The notes beneath the pieces were generated by a model. The model searched no databases, was not told where the DNA came from, and worked only from the letters and a program-made list of their open reading frames with translations. Both the position numbers and the translations under genes were made by a program. DNA of 44,625 nucleotides, from IMG/VR virus record IMGVR_UViG_3300026521_000002, positions 1 through 44,625 of that record, one strand, 5' to 3'. Of the stretch, positions 1 through 7,342 are shown piece after piece; position 1 is the first letter of the stretch, and every line of letters begins with the position of its first letter. Source of the stretch: a virus.

Positions 1-127
1 ATAGTTAGCTTCTGAACTAACATCCATTAATTTAACTACACCAACTGCATCAGATGTAAATAATAGACCTTGAAGTTTCTTATTAGTACCTGCAACATCT
101 ACAGCTGTATCTTTACCAAATTGGTTA
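1..127. repeat. Terminal direct duplicate, left copy (assembly overlap)
   Basis: These 127 bases are identical to the last 127 bases of the window (44499-44625). The duplicated stretch lies inside the capsid reading frame and continues it without a break when the ends are joined. That is what a circular assembly graph gives when the overlap has been left in, and 127 is a common assembler k-mer size. It is not a phage terminal repeat: T7-like phages keep theirs next to terL and the early genes, far from the capsid gene. Confidence 0.95.
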
Positions 128-843
128 GACATTGCTACTTTGATACCAGCAATCTCAATGATGTTACCTTTAGCGATTGAACCATTATCACCACCATTGA
201 AATCTCTATTTACAGCTTTAGCAGATTGTACTAAGTTGTAGTAGTTGATTGGGTCAGTAATAAAGATTGGGTCACCTGTTACATCATTAGACTCTAAATG
301 TGCTTTAGCTGCAAAGATAGTATCTAAGATAGCATCACCTTTAGCTTCTGCATCTGCACCATTAGCGATATCATCATTATTGATTTCAAAACCATCTGGT
401 TGAGCGGCAACACCTGTAGCTTGTGTAGCAGCTAATACTGTAGCAAATACTTGCTTATCAATCTTAACAGCTAAAGACTCACCACTTCTCTTAGCAAGTT
501 CACCTCTGATTTCAAAGTGTGCCATTTTCTCTTCATAGTTATCAACGAATGTAGATACATATTGTAAATCTTCAATTAAGATTGTTCTCTCATTATCTAC
601 CATATCTGTTGTAGATACATCCTCACCTGGTAGGTGTGTTGCAACTGCTGTATCTGAAATGTTACCAGTAACTACAAATTGAGCTGATTTACCATTAGAG
701 ATTGTTCTAACTTTAACTAAGTCAAGACCTAAATTTTTCTTATCAAATGCGTGTAAAACCTCACCTGAGTATACTTTAAGGTTAAGTGCTTTTCTATCAC
801 CAGCCCCTTCAATTTGTGTAATTCCTACTGCTGAAATTGCCAT
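1..843 (-). CDS. Major capsid protein (T7 gp10-like), N-terminal 281 residues; continues at 44397
   Basis: This is the shell-forming subunit of the icosahedral head. The ATG at 843 has a short AAGGAAAC ribosome site upstream, and the protein begins MAISAVGITQIEGAGDRKAL. The frame is open to base 1. Joined across the circular ends to 44498, it runs to a TAA at 44397-44399, giving 314 residues and a C-terminus of AITGGDA. Phrases such as GEVLHAFDKKNLGLDLVKVR and the stretch around FITDPINYYNLVQSAKAVN are typical of T7-type capsid proteins, and the length fits (T7 gp10A is about 345). The scaffold gene lies immediately upstream and a strong terminator follows, as in T7. I saw no T7-style gp10B frameshift signal at the 3' end. 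The gene is cut only by the way the circle was opened. Confidence 0.95.
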   Translation of the reverse strand, partial: MAISAVGITQIEGAGDRKALNLKVYSGEVLHAFDKKNLGLDLVKVRTISNGKSAQFVVTGNISDTAVATHLPGEDVSTTDMVDNERTILIEDLQYVSTFVDNYEEKMAHFEIRGELAKRSGESLAVKIDKQVFATVLAATQATGVAAQPDGFEINNDDIANGADAEAKGDAILDTIFAAKAHLESNDVTGDPIFITDPINYYNLVQSAKAVNRDFNGGDNGSIAKGNIIEIAGIKVAMSNQFGKDTAVDVAGTNKKLQGLLFTSDAVGVVKLMDVSSEANY

Positions 844-901
844 TTTGTTTCCTTGTGTTTGTTTAGTTTTGTTTTATAAAACACTCTTCTATTGTATATT
901 A

Positions 902-929
902 AGGGAAGTAAGAAGAGACAATCTTCCCT
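902..929 (-). promoter_or_regulatory. Hairpin in the leader between scaffold and capsid genes
   Basis: In the 98-base gap before the capsid start, AGGGAAG pairs with CTTCCCT (7 bp) around a 14-base loop. No T-run follows and no phage promoter motif is present. The position matches where T7-like phages have RNase III processing sites or 5' stabilising hairpins for the highly expressed capsid message. The structure is seen; that role is inferred. Confidence 0.4.
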
Positions 930-941
930 CTACGTTTATAA

Positions 942-1703
942 CTAGAACCTGCTGTTAGCTATCTTAGTTGCTACCATATTAGTATATGAAGCATCTTTGC
1001 CATACATACTATTATTCATAGCTTTATACATATCAGCTTTAGTCTCAAAACTGTTTGTATTACCTGAAGTTCCTTGCTGAGTACCTTTAAGAACTCTCTT
1101 AGGAAGTCCCTCACCGTTAGCAGCTTTATACTGAGATGTTAAAGAGTTAATACCAAACATCATAGTTTCAGTATCACCACTAGAAACAGCAGCATTAAAT
1201 ACCTCAATCTGCTCAGGTGTCCAAGTTTCTTTAGCCCATGTTACCATAGTCTCAAAACCTTCTTTACCACCTGTTGCTTCATAAGCTTTAGCTTCTTGTG
1301 CTTCAACTATAGCTGCTTGTCCTTGTAGGAAACTCTCAGCTAAGTCTGGAGATACACCTAGAGACTCTAAGCCTTTTAATGTGTCTTCTGTTAGCACACC
1401 AGATGTTCTATAGTCTTCTACAAAATCACCTAATGTTGGTTCCTCTGTTTCCACTGCTTCTACTTGAGGTGTTTCAGGCTCATTAGATACTTGCTCTTCT
1501 TCTTGAGAGGCTTTAAGCTTCTCGTATTCAGCTTTGTAATCTATCTCAGGAGCTTTAACTTCCTCTACAAACTCAGGAGCTTTCTCAGGGTCTGCTTGAC
1601 CTTGTGCTTTAGCTTCTTTATTATCTACTAAATCAAGCATCTCTTGTTCATGAGGAGTTACCTCAGGAGTTACTTGTTCTTCTTGTACTGCCTCTTGTTC
1701 CAT
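942..1703 (-). CDS. Capsid assembly scaffolding protein (T7 gp9-like)
   Basis: A 253-residue protein. Its first 90 residues or so are very acidic (MEQEAVQEEQVTPEVTPHEQ at the start), followed by a predicted helical region and a basic, polar C-terminus ending NMVATKIANSRF. This layout (disordered acidic N-terminus, helices, capsid-binding basic tail) is that of T7 gp9 scaffolds, which direct capsid subunits into procapsids and then leave. It sits directly between the portal and capsid genes, the conserved T7 position. A small basic protein gene ends two bases before its start, so translation is probably coupled. The assignment rests mainly on composition and position, because scaffolds diverge quickly. 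Confidence 0.88.
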   Translation of the reverse strand: MEQEAVQEEQVTPEVTPHEQEMLDLVDNKEAKAQGQADPEKAPEFVEEVKAPEIDYKAEYEKLKASQEEEQVSNEPETPQVEAVETEEPTLGDFVEDYRTSGVLTEDTLKGLESLGVSPDLAESFLQGQAAIVEAQEAKAYEATGGKEGFETMVTWAKETWTPEQIEVFNAAVSSGDTETMMFGINSLTSQYKAANGEGLPKRVLKGTQQGTSGNTNSFETKADMYKAMNNSMYGKDASYTNMVATKIANSRF

Positions 1704-1705
1704 GA

Positions 1706-1840
1706 TTATTTACCTTTAGGTGCTTTAGGTTTAGTTAAATCTCTATAACCTGGGTTAGCTCTTTTACCAGCTTTAAAATCTGCTGCTTCTTTCTTTTTAT
1801 CTCTTGGTTTGTAACTTGCGTCTACTATCATTTTTGCCAT
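1706..1840 (-). CDS. Small basic protein between portal and scaffold genes (44 aa)
   Basis: The protein begins MAKMIVDASYKPRDKKKEAA and ends in a lysine- and proline-rich tail (KPKAPKGK). I chose the ATG at 1840 over an upstream start inside the portal gene, because GGATAAACAT precedes it and the portal stop lies just before, at 1845-1847. About one third of its residues are charged, and it has no membrane segment or recognisable domain. Wedged between head genes, it is probably a minor virion or assembly factor made in amounts set by translational coupling. No family is recognised. Confidence 0.7.
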   Translation of the reverse strand: MAKMIVDASYKPRDKKKEAADFKAGKRANPGYRDLTKPKAPKGK

Positions 1841-1844
1841 ATGT

Positions 1845-3359
1845 TTATCCTTGTTGTATTTTATTAGGGTCTTGCACGTTTGGTACACCTGCATCTGTTA
1901 ACCCTTGTTGTTCTTGTTGTACTTCTTCTTGTGAAGCAAACAACGCCTCTACATCTTTAATTGCTAAAGCTGTTCCTAGTCTCTTTAGGTATTCATCCAT
2001 CTTAATGTATTTAACTACATATTCTGGGTTTACCTCTGCTAATAGACCATTAAGTTGTCTAAGCTTCTCTAGGTCTTGTGTTCTACCTAAGGCTGATAAA
2101 CCTGTTGTAATAGAGGGTTCTACCATATTACCTAAGTCCATTTTCATATCTTGCATCATAAGATTTACAAGAGGTAATTGAAACTCTTGTGAGATAATAC
2201 TGTAGATACCACCTAAGGCATCTTCAAGCTCTCTAGCTAAATATTGTATCTCCAGTGCTGTAGTTCTCTCTGAGTCTCTTGTAGTTGTAGATTGTAACAG
2301 AAATGCTGCCCCAATTCTTCTAGTAATATCATCAACTATTTTCAATGGTATCTGAAGGTCAGCTTGTTTATCTACTGCTAGTCTTGAAATATCTCGTTCT
2401 AAATCTCCAACTATAACACCACCATTTTCAGCTTCTTCAAGTTCATCAGCTTCTATAGGGCTTCCAGGTCTAATACCAAATACAACCTTAGCTGCAATAG
2501 CTGAGTATTCAATCATCATCTGTGTAAGACCTTCAAGACTTCTGAAGTCCCCTATATGCATCTCAACAAGACCTCTACCATAGTTTTCACCATTTATCTT
2601 AGACCAGCGTAGTACCATAAGAGGCATGTGTTTATCTTTAATAGTTGTTTCAGAACCATCTACGATAATTGTATTCACCTCTTGGTATGTCAACCAGTTA
2701 GTTCCTTGTCTAATATATCTAGTATATAATTCTACATCTTGTTTCTTATCTTCATCAGTAAGTTCTAGTTTAGATGCTAAATCATCTGGAAGTGCTGTAT
2801 AAGCTATCTTCTCTTTAAGAATTATATCTGTAACATTACCAGCATAATCTCTTACTACAACATAGCTATCTATCTTGTATAAGTTCATTTTACCTTCATC
2901 ATAAAGCAATGCTGCATTACCAGTTACAATAAGATTTACAAAAGCTTGATGAACTATAGGTCTCATACCTGATGCTTCTATTTTACCCATTATTCTTGTT
3001 TCAAGTTTAGATAACTGAGCTTCAATCTCAGCGTCCATACCATCCTGTTCTTCTACCTGTGCTTGTTCATCATCAGTTGTTTTCAATCTGAAGAACGCAC
3101 TGTTAGGAGGTAATAACCCCAGTAGCAGTTTATTACTTAGATTGTTAACTGCTCTAGCTCCTAGAGAGTTGAAAGTATCTGGTAACCTTGTTTGCTCTGT
3201 GAAACTTGCTTCAGGTAATACACTAGGTATTGTAAGTTTACTACAATCTCTTGCTTTATTAAGTGTGGTAATTCTATCACCATCCAGCTTATCAAACCTA
3301 GCTTTAAGCCCAGACTCTTGTTTTAATTCCTCAGCTATTGGGAATGTTTCTTTTGACAT
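1845..3359 (-). CDS. Portal protein / head-tail connector (T7 gp8-like)
   Basis: 504 residues, close to T7 gp8 (536). The portal dodecamer replaces one capsid vertex, nucleates head assembly and is the channel for packaging and ejection. The N-terminal region carries the family pattern of an early helix (ARFDKLDGDRITTLNKARDC) followed by the surface around NNLSNKLLLGLLPPNSAFFR. In the middle is LMVLRWSKINGENYGRG, and later RRIGAAFLLQSTTTRDSERT followed by a TALEIQYLARELEDALGG helix, all characteristic of the Autographiviridae head-tail connector. The C-terminus is glutamine-rich. An ATG with CTTTCAT/AAGGAG-type spacing precedes it. The order gp7.3-like, portal, small gene, scaffold, capsid supports the call. 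Confidence 0.96.
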   Translation of the reverse strand: MSKETFPIAEELKQESGLKARFDKLDGDRITTLNKARDCSKLTIPSVLPEASFTEQTRLPDTFNSLGARAVNNLSNKLLLGLLPPNSAFFRLKTTDDEQAQVEEQDGMDAEIEAQLSKLETRIMGKIEASGMRPIVHQAFVNLIVTGNAALLYDEGKMNLYKIDSYVVVRDYAGNVTDIILKEKIAYTALPDDLASKLELTDEDKKQDVELYTRYIRQGTNWLTYQEVNTIIVDGSETTIKDKHMPLMVLRWSKINGENYGRGLVEMHIGDFRSLEGLTQMMIEYSAIAAKVVFGIRPGSPIEADELEEAENGGVIVGDLERDISRLAVDKQADLQIPLKIVDDITRRIGAAFLLQSTTTRDSERTTALEIQYLARELEDALGGIYSIISQEFQLPLVNLMMQDMKMDLGNMVEPSITTGLSALGRTQDLEKLRQLNGLLAEVNPEYVVKYIKMDEYLKRLGTALAIKDVEALFASQEEVQQEQQGLTDAGVPNVQDPNKIQQG

Positions 3360-3373
3360 ACAACTCCTTTCAT

Positions 3374-4579
3374 TTAGTATATACCAAGTGCTTGGCTAGT
3401 AGAAGCTACAGAAGATGAAGCATCAAAAACACTACGCTTCTTTTTCTTCTGTAAACCTGTAGCACCACCTACACCAGTTGTTTGTATCTGCTCAGGAGCT
3501 GTTGCTGAACTTAAAGCATCTGGAGCTGACTTACGTCTCTCTTCAAGTACATTATATCTAGCTATCTCCTGACGCTCTTTTATGTAGTTATTCCAGTCAG
3601 CTTTAGCTGCTTCGTAGTCTACACCTGATTTTAAACTATATCTTTTAAAGTTAGCATCATAGTTTAAACCTTTACGCTCTAAAGCTGCATCATACTCTGC
3701 TTGGTTCCTGAAACCATTACTGGCTTTAACACCATAAGCTCTTTTAGCTACACCAATACGTTTCTCTGTAATTGTTTTACCAGGTGCTTTCTTAACAGGA
3801 ATTATTTTATTCATAATACTCTTAGCAGGTTTTTCTATTATTTCTTTAGTTATCTTTTTTGATAATTTCTCAGCTGGTTTTTCTATAAACTTTCTTACAG
3901 GCTCAGAAATAATATCTATACCTTTATTAATAGGCTTACCTACATCATGTACAATGTCACCTGTGAAATTATATACATCCTCACCTAGGTTTTTAGTGAA
4001 ATCTGTAAGTGGTTTAAGTGTCTTCCTAGTGTCTTTATAAGCCTTCTTAATAGCAAGTTTAGAAGTACCTACAGGATGTCTAGTAAATCTCTCAGCTTTC
4101 TTAACAGGTTTAGATACTTCCTTAATAGTATCCTTTACTGCTTTAACTGTAGTCTTCTTAGTGTCTGTGTAAACCTTCTTACCTGCCTTCTTAGTTGTCT
4201 TAATAGGATGTCTAGTAAATCTCTCAGCTTTCTTAAAAGGACTCTTAATATGTTTCGATATACTAAACTTAGGCATATGTAGCTTACTTAGAGGCGACTT
4301 AACCTTCTTAAAAGGAGATTTTAGTTTTATACTTAATTTATTCATCTGTTTTTTACTAAGCGTAGCTGAAATCTGCTTCTTAGTATCTTTATAACCTTTA
4401 ACTGCAGTCTTCTTAGTGTCTTTATAAGCTTTAACTGTAGTCTTCTTAGTATCCTTATAAGCCTTCTTACCTACCTTCTTCGTATCTTTGTAAGACTTCT
4501 TACCTGCCTTCTTAGTTGTCTTAATAGGATGCTTTACAGCACCTTTAGTTTTCTTATAGATCTTCTTTAACCAACCCAT
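3374..4579 (-). CDS. Lysine-rich repeat protein, probable virion protein in the T7 gp7.3 position
   Basis: A 401-residue, strongly basic protein. The first 70 residues are short repeats built on YKDTKK (KKSYKDTKKVGKKAYKDTKK and so on). A second copy of the block, HPIKTTKKAGKKVYTDTKK, occurs at about residues 120-145 and a third degenerate one near 165. The middle resembles an amphipathic helical stretch, and the C-terminus is serine- and glycine-rich (ASSSVASTSQALGIY). T7 gp7.3, a minor virion/tail assembly protein between genes 6 and 8, is much shorter (about 99 residues) but also starts with lysine-rich repeats and ends in a glycine/serine tail. I therefore infer the same slot, without claiming proven homology. 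The polylysine character could bind DNA or the inner membrane. Confidence 0.55.
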   Translation of the reverse strand: MGWLKKIYKKTKGAVKHPIKTTKKAGKKSYKDTKKVGKKAYKDTKKTTVKAYKDTKKTAVKGYKDTKKQISATLSKKQMNKLSIKLKSPFKKVKSPLSKLHMPKFSISKHIKSPFKKAERFTRHPIKTTKKAGKKVYTDTKKTTVKAVKDTIKEVSKPVKKAERFTRHPVGTSKLAIKKAYKDTRKTLKPLTDFTKNLGEDVYNFTGDIVHDVGKPINKGIDIISEPVRKFIEKPAEKLSKKITKEIIEKPAKSIMNKIIPVKKAPGKTITEKRIGVAKRAYGVKASNGFRNQAEYDAALERKGLNYDANFKRYSLKSGVDYEAAKADWNNYIKERQEIARYNVLEERRKSAPDALSSATAPEQIQTTGVGGATGLQKKKKRSVFDASSSVASTSQALGIY

Positions 4580-4582
4580 GGA

Positions 4583-4882
4583 CTATACCATACCATGTGC
4601 TTTTCTAGGCGATACATAACCACCTGCTGCTACATTACTACCTGAAACATCTGTTGGGATTACAAGCCTAGATATTCCTTGAGATGCTATACGTTTCTCT
4701 TTAGTTGTTCTTTTAACACCTGGTGTAAACAGTGCGTCATCTAGAAACTCTGGCATAGCTTCAGCAGATGTTCGGATTGGTGCATTGTATGTAACTACAT
4801 CAGGAGCTGCTGCTGCTATATACTTATCGTCTTCTTTACCTTCTATTCTGTAACCACGTAGGTTATCTACTGCACTTGACAT
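4583..4882 (-). CDS. Unknown small late protein (99 aa)
   Basis: The protein begins MSSAVDNLRGYRIEGKEDDK and ends GGYVSPRKAHGMV. Its ATG follows directly on the stop of the 57-residue gene, and its stop lies three bases before the next start, so it is translated as part of the first late operon. It is hydrophilic with an alanine-rich turn (IAAAAPD) and has no membrane segment or cysteine motif. Its place upstream of the portal gene suggests a minor head or tail-assembly component. I do not recognise the family. Confidence 0.75.
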   Translation of the reverse strand: MSSAVDNLRGYRIEGKEDDKYIAAAAPDVVTYNAPIRTSAEAMPEFLDDALFTPGVKRTTKEKRIASQGISRLVIPTDVSGSNVAAGGYVSPRKAHGMV

Positions 4883-5056
4883 CTATCTACCTTTCTCTAA
4901 TGCTTGTTTTAATTCACGTAGTAATAATACTACACCTGCTCTTTTACCTCGTTCAAAAGGACCCATAGTCTCAGAAGTATCTAGAACATCTGGGTATCTT
5001 TTATCTAGTAAGGTTATTAAATCACTACTAGCTGTTGGTATTTTCATTATTGCCAT
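4883..5056 (-). CDS. Unknown small late protein (57 aa), first well-supported gene of the structural operon
   Basis: The frame reads MAIMKIPTASSDLITLLDKR, then a helical basic second half (RGKRAGVVLLLRELKQALEK), and stops directly against the next ATG at 4882. The start at 5056 is preceded by a strong GGAGG nine bases upstream. It lies about 210 bases downstream of the late promoter at 5266-5291. Proteins of this size occupy the 6.5-7 interval of T7-like phages and several are virion-associated. I assign no function. Confidence 0.75.
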   Translation of the reverse strand: MAIMKIPTASSDLITLLDKRYPDVLDTSETMGPFERGKRAGVVLLLRELKQALEKGR

Positions 5057-5134
5057 TGTTAATAGCCTCCGTTTATCTATTTATTGTAATTAAATGTAAT
5101 TTTATCAAGTGGTCTATAGTACGCCCACGAAAGA

Positions 5135-5227
5135 TTACAAAACTCTGTACTTATGTGTATATAATCCAAACAGTGATACACGAATCTGGATAGAGAAGTT
5201 TAATGAAGTTAAGGTATTTATTACCAT
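5135..5227 (-). CDS. Possible leader peptide or small hydrophobic protein (30 aa)
   Basis: An ATG at 5227 with AGGA four bases upstream opens a 30-codon frame beginning MVINTLTSLNFSIQIRVSLF and ending in TAA at 5135-5137. It is the first start codon after the late promoter at 5266-5291. The sequence is hydrophobic but short and has no known family. It may be a real small protein, a leader peptide, or chance; the ribosome site is the main support. Confidence 0.3.
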   Translation of the reverse strand: MVINTLTSLNFSIQIRVSLFGLYTHKYRVL

Positions 5228-5265
5228 AGTATCCTTAAGTATCTTAAAGAGGCTTATATCGCTTC

Positions 5266-5291
5266 CTTCTCTTAATATGTCCAGTCTAATT
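5266..5291 (-). promoter_or_regulatory. Phage RNA polymerase promoter P1 (late, structural genes)
   Basis: The minus strand reads TTAGACTGGACATATTAAGA followed by GAAGG. The same motif occurs at 18636-18662, 23416-23441 and 26191-26216, all on the coding strand and all outside genes or at their edges. The shared core is GGACATATTA (A or G next). T7-type polymerases use one conserved promoter of about 20 bp, and this copy lies where T7 has phi6.5, ahead of the head genes. The repeats and positions are seen; recognition by this polymerase is inferred. Confidence 0.75.
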
Positions 5292-5317
5292 CAATAAAGT
5301 ACCTGTAAGCCCTATAG

Positions 5318-5422
5318 CTACGATGTTTTAGAGCTATTTATCTTTTTACTACAATCATTACAAATTAATGTATGCCAGTTACCTGGTTTCTGCTGATTAC
5401 ACATTCTACATAATACGTTCAA
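5318..5422 (-). CDS. Small zinc-ribbon-like protein (34 aa)
   Basis: Starting from TTG at 5422, the frame reads MNVLCRMCNQQKPGNWHTLI then CNDC and a basic tail, and ends in TAG at 5318-5320. Two CxxC knuckles separated by 16 residues make a minimal zinc-binding fold. AAGGATATACT precedes the TTG at good spacing; the internal ATG at codon 7 would destroy the first knuckle, so I prefer TTG. It follows the exonuclease gene by 16 bases. The CxxC pair resembles the N-terminal zinc fingers of the homing endonucleases in this genome, so it could also be a remnant of such a gene. No function is assigned. Confidence 0.5.
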   Translation of the reverse strand: MNVLCRMCNQQKPGNWHTLICNDCSKKINSSKTS

Positions 5423-5438
5423 AGTATATCCTTTCTAT

Positions 5439-6233
5439 TTAAAATGGTATATAATCCAACTGTTCTTCACCTTGTTTAGGAGGTGCCCATAGTTGTATTC
5501 TTAATTTACCTTGTTTGTTTCTCTTCAGTTGGTGCATGTTAGCTAACCTCATTGTTGTATAGGCTTCAAGCTTCTTCATGTTAGCTTTCCTATAGGCTAA
5601 TAACACCTTAGCCCACAAGGTTCTCTCAGAGTACTCTCCTGGCTCTCCAAGTATTTTCTTAGCCTTTACTGGTCCTATGTTCTTACAGCCCTTGTAGCCA
5701 TCTGTAGTGTCCCCTGTGAGGGTCTGTAAGAAACTATAGTATATAGCTTCCTCTTGGCTAACTGTTATCCATTTATCTGTACCATAATTGTAATGTCTAC
5801 CTACACTTTGATACAAAACATCTTTATCAATAGCACACAGTATGTATTTATCAGGAGACTCAGCTTTCTTATAGCAGACTACATCATCTACCTCACAGTC
5901 TAAAGGACTCATAGATTTATATGTTTTCTTTATATAAGCTAACATCTCTTTGTATTTATCAGGTTTCCTAGACTCTTTCCTGTTGTGTTTGTATAGGTCT
6001 TTAAGATTCTCTGATAGCTTATATCTGAAGTTTGTACCTCTTTCACCTAACCATAGTTCTGCTGTATCACAATCAGTATTGAATAATATACCATCAATTA
6101 GACCATCTATAAAGTCTTTAGCGTTACTTAAGTCTACATTATATGTTATGTTTCCATCAGCATCTTCAAACTCTTCTTCAAGGGCAAAACCTACCTTGTA
6201 GAGTATACTGTCTCCGTCAATTAAGGCTACGAT
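5439..6233 (-). CDS. 5'-3' exonuclease (T7 gp6-like, FEN family), apparent ATC start
   Basis: A nuclease that degrades duplex DNA 5' to 3', used by T7-like phages for primer removal, recombination and host DNA turnover. The N-terminal metal site is VALIDGDSILYKVGFA (Asp at the IDGD turn). Later come SMSPLDCEVDDVVCY, ILCAIDKDVLYQ (second acidic cluster) and LTGDTTDGYKGCKNIGPVKA, the helix-hairpin-helix region of the FEN fold. Extending upstream from the first internal ATG (5945) recovers the essential N-terminal half. In that frame the region between an upstream TGA and the IDGD motif holds no ATG, GTG or TTG. An ATC at 6231-6233 lies six bases after a perfect AGGAGG, giving 264 residues (T7 gp6 has 300). 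The 5' end overlaps the endonuclease VII-like gene by seven bases. Confidence 0.88.
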   Translation of the reverse strand: MVALIDGDSILYKVGFALEEEFEDADGNITYNVDLSNAKDFIDGLIDGILFNTDCDTAELWLGERGTNFRYKLSENLKDLYKHNRKESRKPDKYKEMLAYIKKTYKSMSPLDCEVDDVVCYKKAESPDKYILCAIDKDVLYQSVGRHYNYGTDKWITVSQEEAIYYSFLQTLTGDTTDGYKGCKNIGPVKAKKILGEPGEYSERTLWAKVLLAYRKANMKKLEAYTTMRLANMHQLKRNKQGKLRIQLWAPPKQGEEQLDYIPF

Positions 6234-6634
6234 AAATCACCTCCTAAGTATTTATAGGCTTTAGCTATTCCTTGTAGATTATCACCTAATTGACCTATAG
6301 CTCCGTTACATTGTCTACATAAGACTCCTCTAAATTCCATAGTATTATGGTCATGGTCGTAGCATAAATCAGTTGTTTTTGAGCATATCTGACATACATC
6401 TGATGTTGCCATACATTTATCATACTCCTCTACAGATATGCCATAGTATATCTTAACTCTTGATTTCTTCCTAGTATCATATGTTCTTGTTTTGTTCTGA
6501 TGTATTTGATTACATTTTTTACATATAGTATTCCTGCCATGAGGAAGTCTAGAGCTTTTAACAAATAAATTAAGTTCCTCTGCTGTATTAGCCTCAACAC
6601 TACATTTCCTACACTTCCTTAATGCTGTTTTCAT
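6227..6634 (-). CDS. Endonuclease VII-like free-standing homing nuclease (135 aa)
   Basis: The N-terminus has paired zinc knuckles (CRKCS and CKKCN), a basic linker, then YGISVEEYDKCMATSDVCQI and the catalytic zinc/His-Asp box around CYDHDHNTMEFRGVLCRQCN, ending GQLGDNLQGIAKAYKYLGGD. This is the recombination endonuclease VII (His-Me finger) family, named after T4 gp49. Many short phage members with an added zinc finger are free-standing homing endonucleases. It lies between the DUF3310 and exonuclease genes. Its last codons (for LGGDLS) contain the ribosome site and start of the exonuclease, so it looks inserted in front of that gene. It could alternatively serve as a junction resolvase, but a RusA-like protein is also present. 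Confidence 0.88.
   Translation of the reverse strand: MKTALRKCRKCSVEANTAEELNLFVKSSRLPHGRNTICKKCNQIHQNKTRTYDTRKKSRVKIYYGISVEEYDKCMATSDVCQICSKTTDLCYDHDHNTMEFRGVLCRQCNGAIGQLGDNLQGIAKAYKYLGGDLS
6236..6245 (-). promoter_or_regulatory. Perfect Shine-Dalgarno site for the exonuclease gene
   Basis: The minus strand reads AGGAGGTGAT, fully complementary to the usual 3' end of 16S rRNA. AGGAGG is followed by six bases and then ATC at 6233-6231, the best placed codon in the exonuclease frame. No standard start codon exists between the upstream in-frame stop and the conserved IDGD motif. The strength and spacing of this site are the reasons for choosing the ATC start. Confidence 0.7.
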
Positions 6635-6635
6635 T

Positions 6636-6878
6636 TTAATCCTTTGTTGTTATTGCTATTAATCTATCTAAGTACCACTTAGCTTTCTTAAGGTCTTCTA
6701 CACCATGCTTATCTTTGTATCTAGTTATGTATTTAACTATGTTAGCCTCATGGAAACCAAGGCTATTGGCTTCTATGTATTCTATAGGTTGTATAGGTTT
6801 AGTTTCATAATGAGTACCACCTATTTGATGTTGAGGTTTTAAAGCTTCGTAACCTTGCATATCGCTCCACTCATCCAC
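6636..6878 (-). CDS. DUF3310-family protein (80 aa), possible nucleotide kinase relative
   Basis: The family signature is clear: QIGGTHYETKPIQPIEYIEA, then a SLGFHEANIVKYITRYKDK helix and the DLKKAKWYLDRLI motif. DUF3310 proteins are common in tailed phages, and T7 gp1.7, a dTMP/dGMP kinase, carries a related domain; whether this short form has kinase activity is unknown. The start is GTG at 6878, which overlaps the TAG of the MazG-like gene (TAGTG) and has GGAGA six bases upstream. An ATG six codons in is the alternative. Its neighbours (MazG-like, NrdB, NrdA) place it in nucleotide metabolism. Confidence 0.85.
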   Translation of the reverse strand: MDEWSDMQGYEALKPQHQIGGTHYETKPIQPIEYIEANSLGFHEANIVKYITRYKDKHGVEDLKKAKWYLDRLIAITTKD

Positions 6879-7342
6879 TATAGGTCTCCTGCATCTTTAA
6901 GAATATCTCTTATAGTTTCTTTAGGGTCTATCCAAGATTCTCCCTTCTGAACCTTACCATCAATCTTTGTAGTTCCTTTAGCTTTGTTAGCATCTATAAC
7001 AGCTTGTAGACACTCGTTTAGAGTCTCAGGCAGTATGTCAAGACTTACAGTCAGTATGTGATACATGAACCTATCTTGTTGTACATATTCAGATAAATCA
7101 GGTGTGTATAGAGAGCCTAGTGTTTTATACATCGTACCTTGAAGAACAAACTGATAATCTGCCCAGGCATCTACCATCTCTACAATAGCATCATCTCTAT
7201 AGCCTTTTTTAGATGTTTCATACTCAAAGTACATGTTTAAACCATCTTTGAACTCTTGAGCTTCTTCAGCTAACATTCTGTTCTCTAGTTCCATATCTAG
7301 ACTTGTGTTGTTTCTTTCATAATTCCATTGTGCTACTTGCAT
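6878..7342 (-). CDS. MazG-like nucleoside triphosphate pyrophosphohydrolase (154 aa)
   Basis: An all-alpha NTP pyrophosphatase fold is indicated by LAEEAQEFKDG (the EExxE metal motif) and a second acidic helix, EMVDAWADYQFVLQGT (ExxDAxAD type), followed by further helices. Phage MazG-like enzymes hydrolyse (d)NTPs to monophosphates, or act on ppGpp-like signals. I start at the ATG at 7342, because AAAGGAAATAC precedes it, rather than at an upstream start deeper in NrdB; it overlaps the end of nrdB by ten bases. It lies directly after the ribonucleotide reductase genes, consistent with nucleotide pool control. Substrate cannot be read from the sequence. Confidence 0.78.
   Translation of the reverse strand: MQVAQWNYERNNTSLDMELENRMLAEEAQEFKDGLNMYFEYETSKKGYRDDAIVEMVDAWADYQFVLQGTMYKTLGSLYTPDLSEYVQQDRFMYHILTVSLDILPETLNECLQAVIDANKAKGTTKIDGKVQKGESWIDPKETIRDILKDAGDL

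Noticed and set aside
1-127. Terminal 127-base identity as a true phage direct terminal repeat
   Set aside because: It lies in the capsid gene, far from the terL/early boundary where T7-like repeats occur, and its length equals a common assembler k-mer.
6227-6634. Endonuclease VII-like gene fused to the exonuclease by frameshifting
   Set aside because: The frames are offset by -1, but no slippery heptamer lies in the 19-base overlap window, whereas a perfect Shine-Dalgarno site with an ATC codon is present.
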